DNA of 64,000 nt, from assembly GCF_002563955.1 (NCBI RefSeq), contig NZ_PDJE01000001.1, positions 992,001 through 1,056,000 on the forward strand. The letters are read 5' to 3'. Below are positions 61,818-64,000 of this stretch, piece after piece (position 1 is the stretch's first letter; each line of letters begins with the position of its first letter). The position numbers and the translations under genes are program-made. The notes beneath the pieces were generated by a model. The model saw only the letters and a list, made by a program, of their open reading frames with translations. It searched no databases and was not told the origin of the DNA. Source of the DNA: Paramicrobacterium agarici (GTDB taxonomy: Bacteria > Actinomycetota > Actinomycetes > Actinomycetales > Microbacteriaceae).

Positions 61818-62117
61818 CTACTCCGCCGAGATGTCGAGGTTGCGCGCCGCGACGGAGATCTGCTTCGCCAGGTCGATGTCGCGCTGTGTCAGCCCCGACA
61901 CGTCATGGGTCGACAGCGTCACTGTGACGTTCGGGTAGCGCAGGCCGACGTCGGGGTGGTGGTTCGCCTGGTCGGCGAGCTTGCCGATTTCGACGACAAA
62001 CTCGACGCCCTTCGCAAACGACCCGGTCTCGAACCGCGCGCGGGCACTGTCCCCTTCGGCGTGCCAGTCGGCGACTCCCGATTGCTCGGCAAAGCGTTCT
62101 GCGGAGATTCGATCCAT
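61818..62117 (-). CDS. Pterin-4a-carbinolamine dehydratase
   Basis: 99 residues from the second of two ATG codons (62117), four bases after GAAGG. The catalytic histidines are in DQANHHPDVGLRY (His53, His54) and THDVSGLT (His71), with TVTLSTHDVSGLTQRDIDLA as family motif. It regenerates dihydropterin from the 4a-carbinolamine formed by aromatic amino-acid hydroxylases, and in other bacteria serves as a molybdopterin-related or regulatory factor. No hydroxylase is nearby. Cytosolic, monocistronic. Confidence 0.9.
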   Translation of the reverse strand: MDRISAERFAEQSGVADWHAEGDSARARFETGSFAKGVEFVVEIGKLADQANHHPDVGLRYPNVTVTLSTHDVSGLTQRDIDLAKQISVAARNLDISAE

Positions 62118-62145
62118 CATGCCTTCAGGGTAGCCTCGCGTATCG

Positions 62146-63390
62146 TCAGAGAACAGGGGGTTGCCGACTGGCAGCGTGCAGTTCATCCTGTGCGGGCACG
62201 GTGATTGTGAGGGCATTGTCACGGATGTACTCGAGGGCGTGCGTGATCGCCCCCACGCTGACGATGCTGTCGCTCAGAGTGGACGCTCTGAGCTCTGGAG
62301 CGGGAGGATGCGTGAGCTTCGCCATTCGAGGTGCCGTGCGCCCCAGCAGGGGGTCGATCGCTGTCGCAACAGCTCCCGCGATGATGATCCGCTCCACATC
62401 CAGAAGCCCCGCAAGAACAGCGCAGATGCGCGCGAGGCGGTCAGCGATGCGGTCGATGATCGAGAGTGCGAACGCGTCATCCGCATCGGCAGCGTGGAAG
62501 ACCGCACGGGCATCCTGCTGTGTTTCGGGAAGATGAGCGAGCGCACTGGATTCAGGAACTTCCCCCTGACGCAGAGCCTCGCGCAGCCAGTCCCGCGCGA
62601 GCGCGCCGATTCCGTCAGAGTTTCCGACGCCGTCCACGAGGGAGAGCAACCGCATCTCACCTGCCCCGCCACGCGCGCCGCGGACAAGACGACCGTCGAC
62701 GACGTATCCGGCGCCGAACCGCTCTCCCGACAGGAGCGTCACGTACGAGGTGGCTCCCGAGCCCTGACCGCGAACGCCCTCGGCGACAGCAGCGAGATTC
62801 GCATCGTTCTCGACCACCGTGGGCCAGCCGCGCAACGCGAAGTGCTCGGCGTACCCCGGATTCATGCGACGCCAGAAGCTGTTCTGCCCTTCAGGGGAGT
62901 GCCCCTCCGCGTCCGTGGGTGCCGGGACTCCGACGACGATGCACAGAACGTGTCCTGCCGGAACATCGGCCTCGCGGAGTGCGTCATCGACGACGCCGTC
63001 TGCGGTCGCGAGGCGTGCCTGAGCATCCTCGGAATCGGGGTCGACCGCGGCCTGCGTCCGTGACAGTTCCCGAGCGCTGAGGTCGCTGACAATCGCGGTC
63101 AGATGGTGCTGACCGGCATCCAGCCCGATGACGACTCCGGCGTCCGCGCGCAGCGCATACCGTCGCGCCGGGCGCCCTTTGCGGTACTCGCCCGCGGCAC
63201 GCGCGTTCTCCAACTCGCGCAGCCACCCCGATGCCACGAGCAGATCGCAGAGCGCGATGACCGTCGAGCGGGTGAGACCCGTCGCGGTCATCGCGTCGCT
63301 GGCGGTGAAAGCTGGGACATCCCACGCGTAGCGCAGAATCGCACCCGCGTTCTGGGGACCGCGCGGGGACACCGGCTGTTCTCGTGTCAT
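62146..63390 (-). CDS. ROK-family transcriptional regulator
   Basis: 414 residues. N-terminal winged helix (NAGAILRYAWDVPAFTASDA, MTATGLTRSTVIALCDLLVA) followed by a ROK sugar-kinase fold: GVVIGLDAGQHHLTAIVSDL, VVENDANLAAVAEGVRGQG and LSGERFGAGYVVDGRLVRGA. The zinc motif CxCGxxGC usual after the GGAGE segment is missing (here GGAGEMRLLSLVDGV). That argues for a sensor without kinase activity. Divergent from the binding-protein gene at 63526, with an operator-like palindrome between. Confidence 0.9.
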   Translation of the reverse strand: MTREQPVSPRGPQNAGAILRYAWDVPAFTASDAMTATGLTRSTVIALCDLLVASGWLRELENARAAGEYRKGRPARRYALRADAGVVIGLDAGQHHLTAIVSDLSARELSRTQAAVDPDSEDAQARLATADGVVDDALREADVPAGHVLCIVVGVPAPTDAEGHSPEGQNSFWRRMNPGYAEHFALRGWPTVVENDANLAAVAEGVRGQGSGATSYVTLLSGERFGAGYVVDGRLVRGARGGAGEMRLLSLVDGVGNSDGIGALARDWLREALRQGEVPESSALAHLPETQQDARAVFHAADADDAFALSIIDRIADRLARICAVLAGLLDVERIIIAGAVATAIDPLLGRTAPRMAKLTHPPAPELRASTLSDSIVSVGAITHALEYIRDNALTITVPAQDELHAASRQPPVL

Positions 63391-63489
63391 CGGTGCGCTC
63401 CCTCGGACTCGGCTCCTACTTGATCGTAGCGATGAATCAATTCTTCTGCCCGCGTCGAGAGGGTGGGACTAGATAAATTGTGCTCTTAC

Positions 63490-63504
63490 ATTTAGTATCT
63501 AAAT
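63490..63504. promoter_or_regulatory. Candidate ROK operator
   Basis: Perfect AT-rich palindrome ATTTAG-TAT-CTAAAT in the otherwise GC-rich 135-base gap between the ROK and sugar-binding-protein genes. ROK repressors of the NagC/XylR kind use AT-rich sites. It lies about 20 bases ahead of the ribosome-binding site of the gene at 63526, so would block its promoter. Confidence 0.6.
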
Positions 63505-63525
63505 CTAATGCTCGACGAAAGGACA

Positions 63526-64000
63526 ATGGTGTCTATGAGAATGAAGCGCGCGGTGCGTGCGCTTGCGGCTGCTGCCGGAGTTGCGGTCGCGGCGAGCCTG
63601 CTGACAAGCTGCAGCGCCGACGGTGCGGAGACGATCCGCTTCACCTTCAGCAAGCGCGAGGCGATCTCGTTCATGACGGATCTGGTTGCGAAGTACAACG
63701 CCTCGCAGGACGACGTGAACGTCGAACTGGACACGTCGGGAGTCGACGTGGTCTCGGCCAGCTTCGTCCGAGGCAATCCGCCGGACCTCATGCTTGCGAA
63801 CTACAACATGGAGGTCTCGCGATTCGTCGAGCGGTGCGCGCTGAGTGATCTGTCCGGAACCAATGCCGCGAGCAGCATTCGCGAGGACCTGCAACCCTAC
63901 ATGGATCAGTACGGTCACTGCGAGGGCCGGACAAGCGCGCTGCCGTACTCGATCATGGCGGCATCGGTGATCTACAACAAGGCGATCTTCGACGAGCACG
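63526..64000 (+). CDS. Sugar ABC transporter substrate-binding lipoprotein, 3' part cut by window edge
   Basis: Open from an ATG at 63526 (GAAAGGA upstream; GTG 63529 and ATG 63535 are alternatives) to the edge, 158 residues. Signal peptide KRAVRALAAAAGVAVAASLL with lipobox LTSC (Cys29), then IRFTFSKREAISFMTDLVAK, PPDLMLANYNMEVSRFVERC and LPYSIMAASVIYNKAIFDEH, the N-terminal lobe of a family-1 binding protein. Permeases presumably follow outside the window. Controlled by the ROK regulator in all likelihood. Confidence 0.85.
   Translation, partial: MVSMRMKRAVRALAAAAGVAVAASLLTSCSADGAETIRFTFSKREAISFMTDLVAKYNASQDDVNVELDTSGVDVVSASFVRGNPPDLMLANYNMEVSRFVERCALSDLSGTNAASSIREDLQPYMDQYGHCEGRTSALPYSIMAASVIYNKAIFDEH

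Overview
The window is high-GC DNA with dense, short-spaced genes. Protein content (DUF222/HNH endonuclease, DUF5701, a cory-CC-star protein, a MhuD-type heme oxygenase, an LAETG cell-wall protein) points to an actinobacterium of the family Microbacteriaceae; the genus cannot be read from it. It looks chromosomal: I see no rRNA, tRNA, CRISPR array, insertion sequence or phage module.

Layout. 1-3 kb: a partial alcohol dehydrogenase, a formylglycine-generating enzyme, a small ORF and a DUF5701 protein. 2.6-5.6 kb: a minus-strand operon cstA / CC-star / arsA-like ATPase with overlapping genes. 5.7-10.7 kb: DUF421 membrane protein, MhuD-like heme oxygenase, a decayed methyltransferase, DUF222-HNH endonuclease, a small membrane protein, an NTF2-fold protein and a flavin monooxygenase. 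10.8-13.2 kb: glutaminase with STAS domain and a Gfo/Idh/MocA oxidoreductase. 13.2-22.7 kb: TetR regulator, divergent GH3 beta-glucosidase and a complete Opp-type ABC transporter. 22.7-25.3 kb: copZ-copA copper export with CsoR-type operators. 25.4-33.6 kb: polyol catabolism (xylulokinase, two DeoR regulators, SBP plus two permeases without an ATPase, mannitol/arabitol dehydrogenase). 33.6-37.1 kb: metallophosphoesterase, PTS EIIC-like permease with an unknown N-terminal domain, DarT-like protein.

37.2-43.1 kb is the most interesting metabolic block. A minus-strand KDG kinase / KDPG aldolase / rhodanese operon faces a plus-strand PLP deaminase / N-acyl-D-amino-acid deacylase / IclR operon across an intergenic region rich in TTGC/GCAA half-sites. 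Together these enzymes would take N-acetyl-D-glucosaminate (oxidised chitin monomer) to D-glucosaminate, KDG, KDPG and finally pyruvate plus glyceraldehyde-3-phosphate.

43.1-47.3 kb: HAD phosphatase, HxlR regulator with a divergent NAD(P)-binding reductase, amino-acid permease, VOC protein translationally coupled to a 53-aa ribbon-helix-helix protein. 47.3-47.6 kb holds two long palindromes. 47.6-51.7 kb: sbcD-sbcC. 51.8-56.0 kb: two secreted proteins, the second with 13 chaplin-like repeats and an LAETG sortase signal. 56.2-58.2 kb: autoregulated YtrA-type GntR plus ABC transporter. 58.3-64 kb: a 1182-aa TM0106-type nuclease-helicase, pterin carbinolamine dehydratase, ROK regulator and the start of a sugar-binding lipoprotein cut by the window edge.

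Across the whole window the octamer GGATGCTG (or CAGCATCC) recurs far more often than chance and often forces codons unusual for a high-GC genome.
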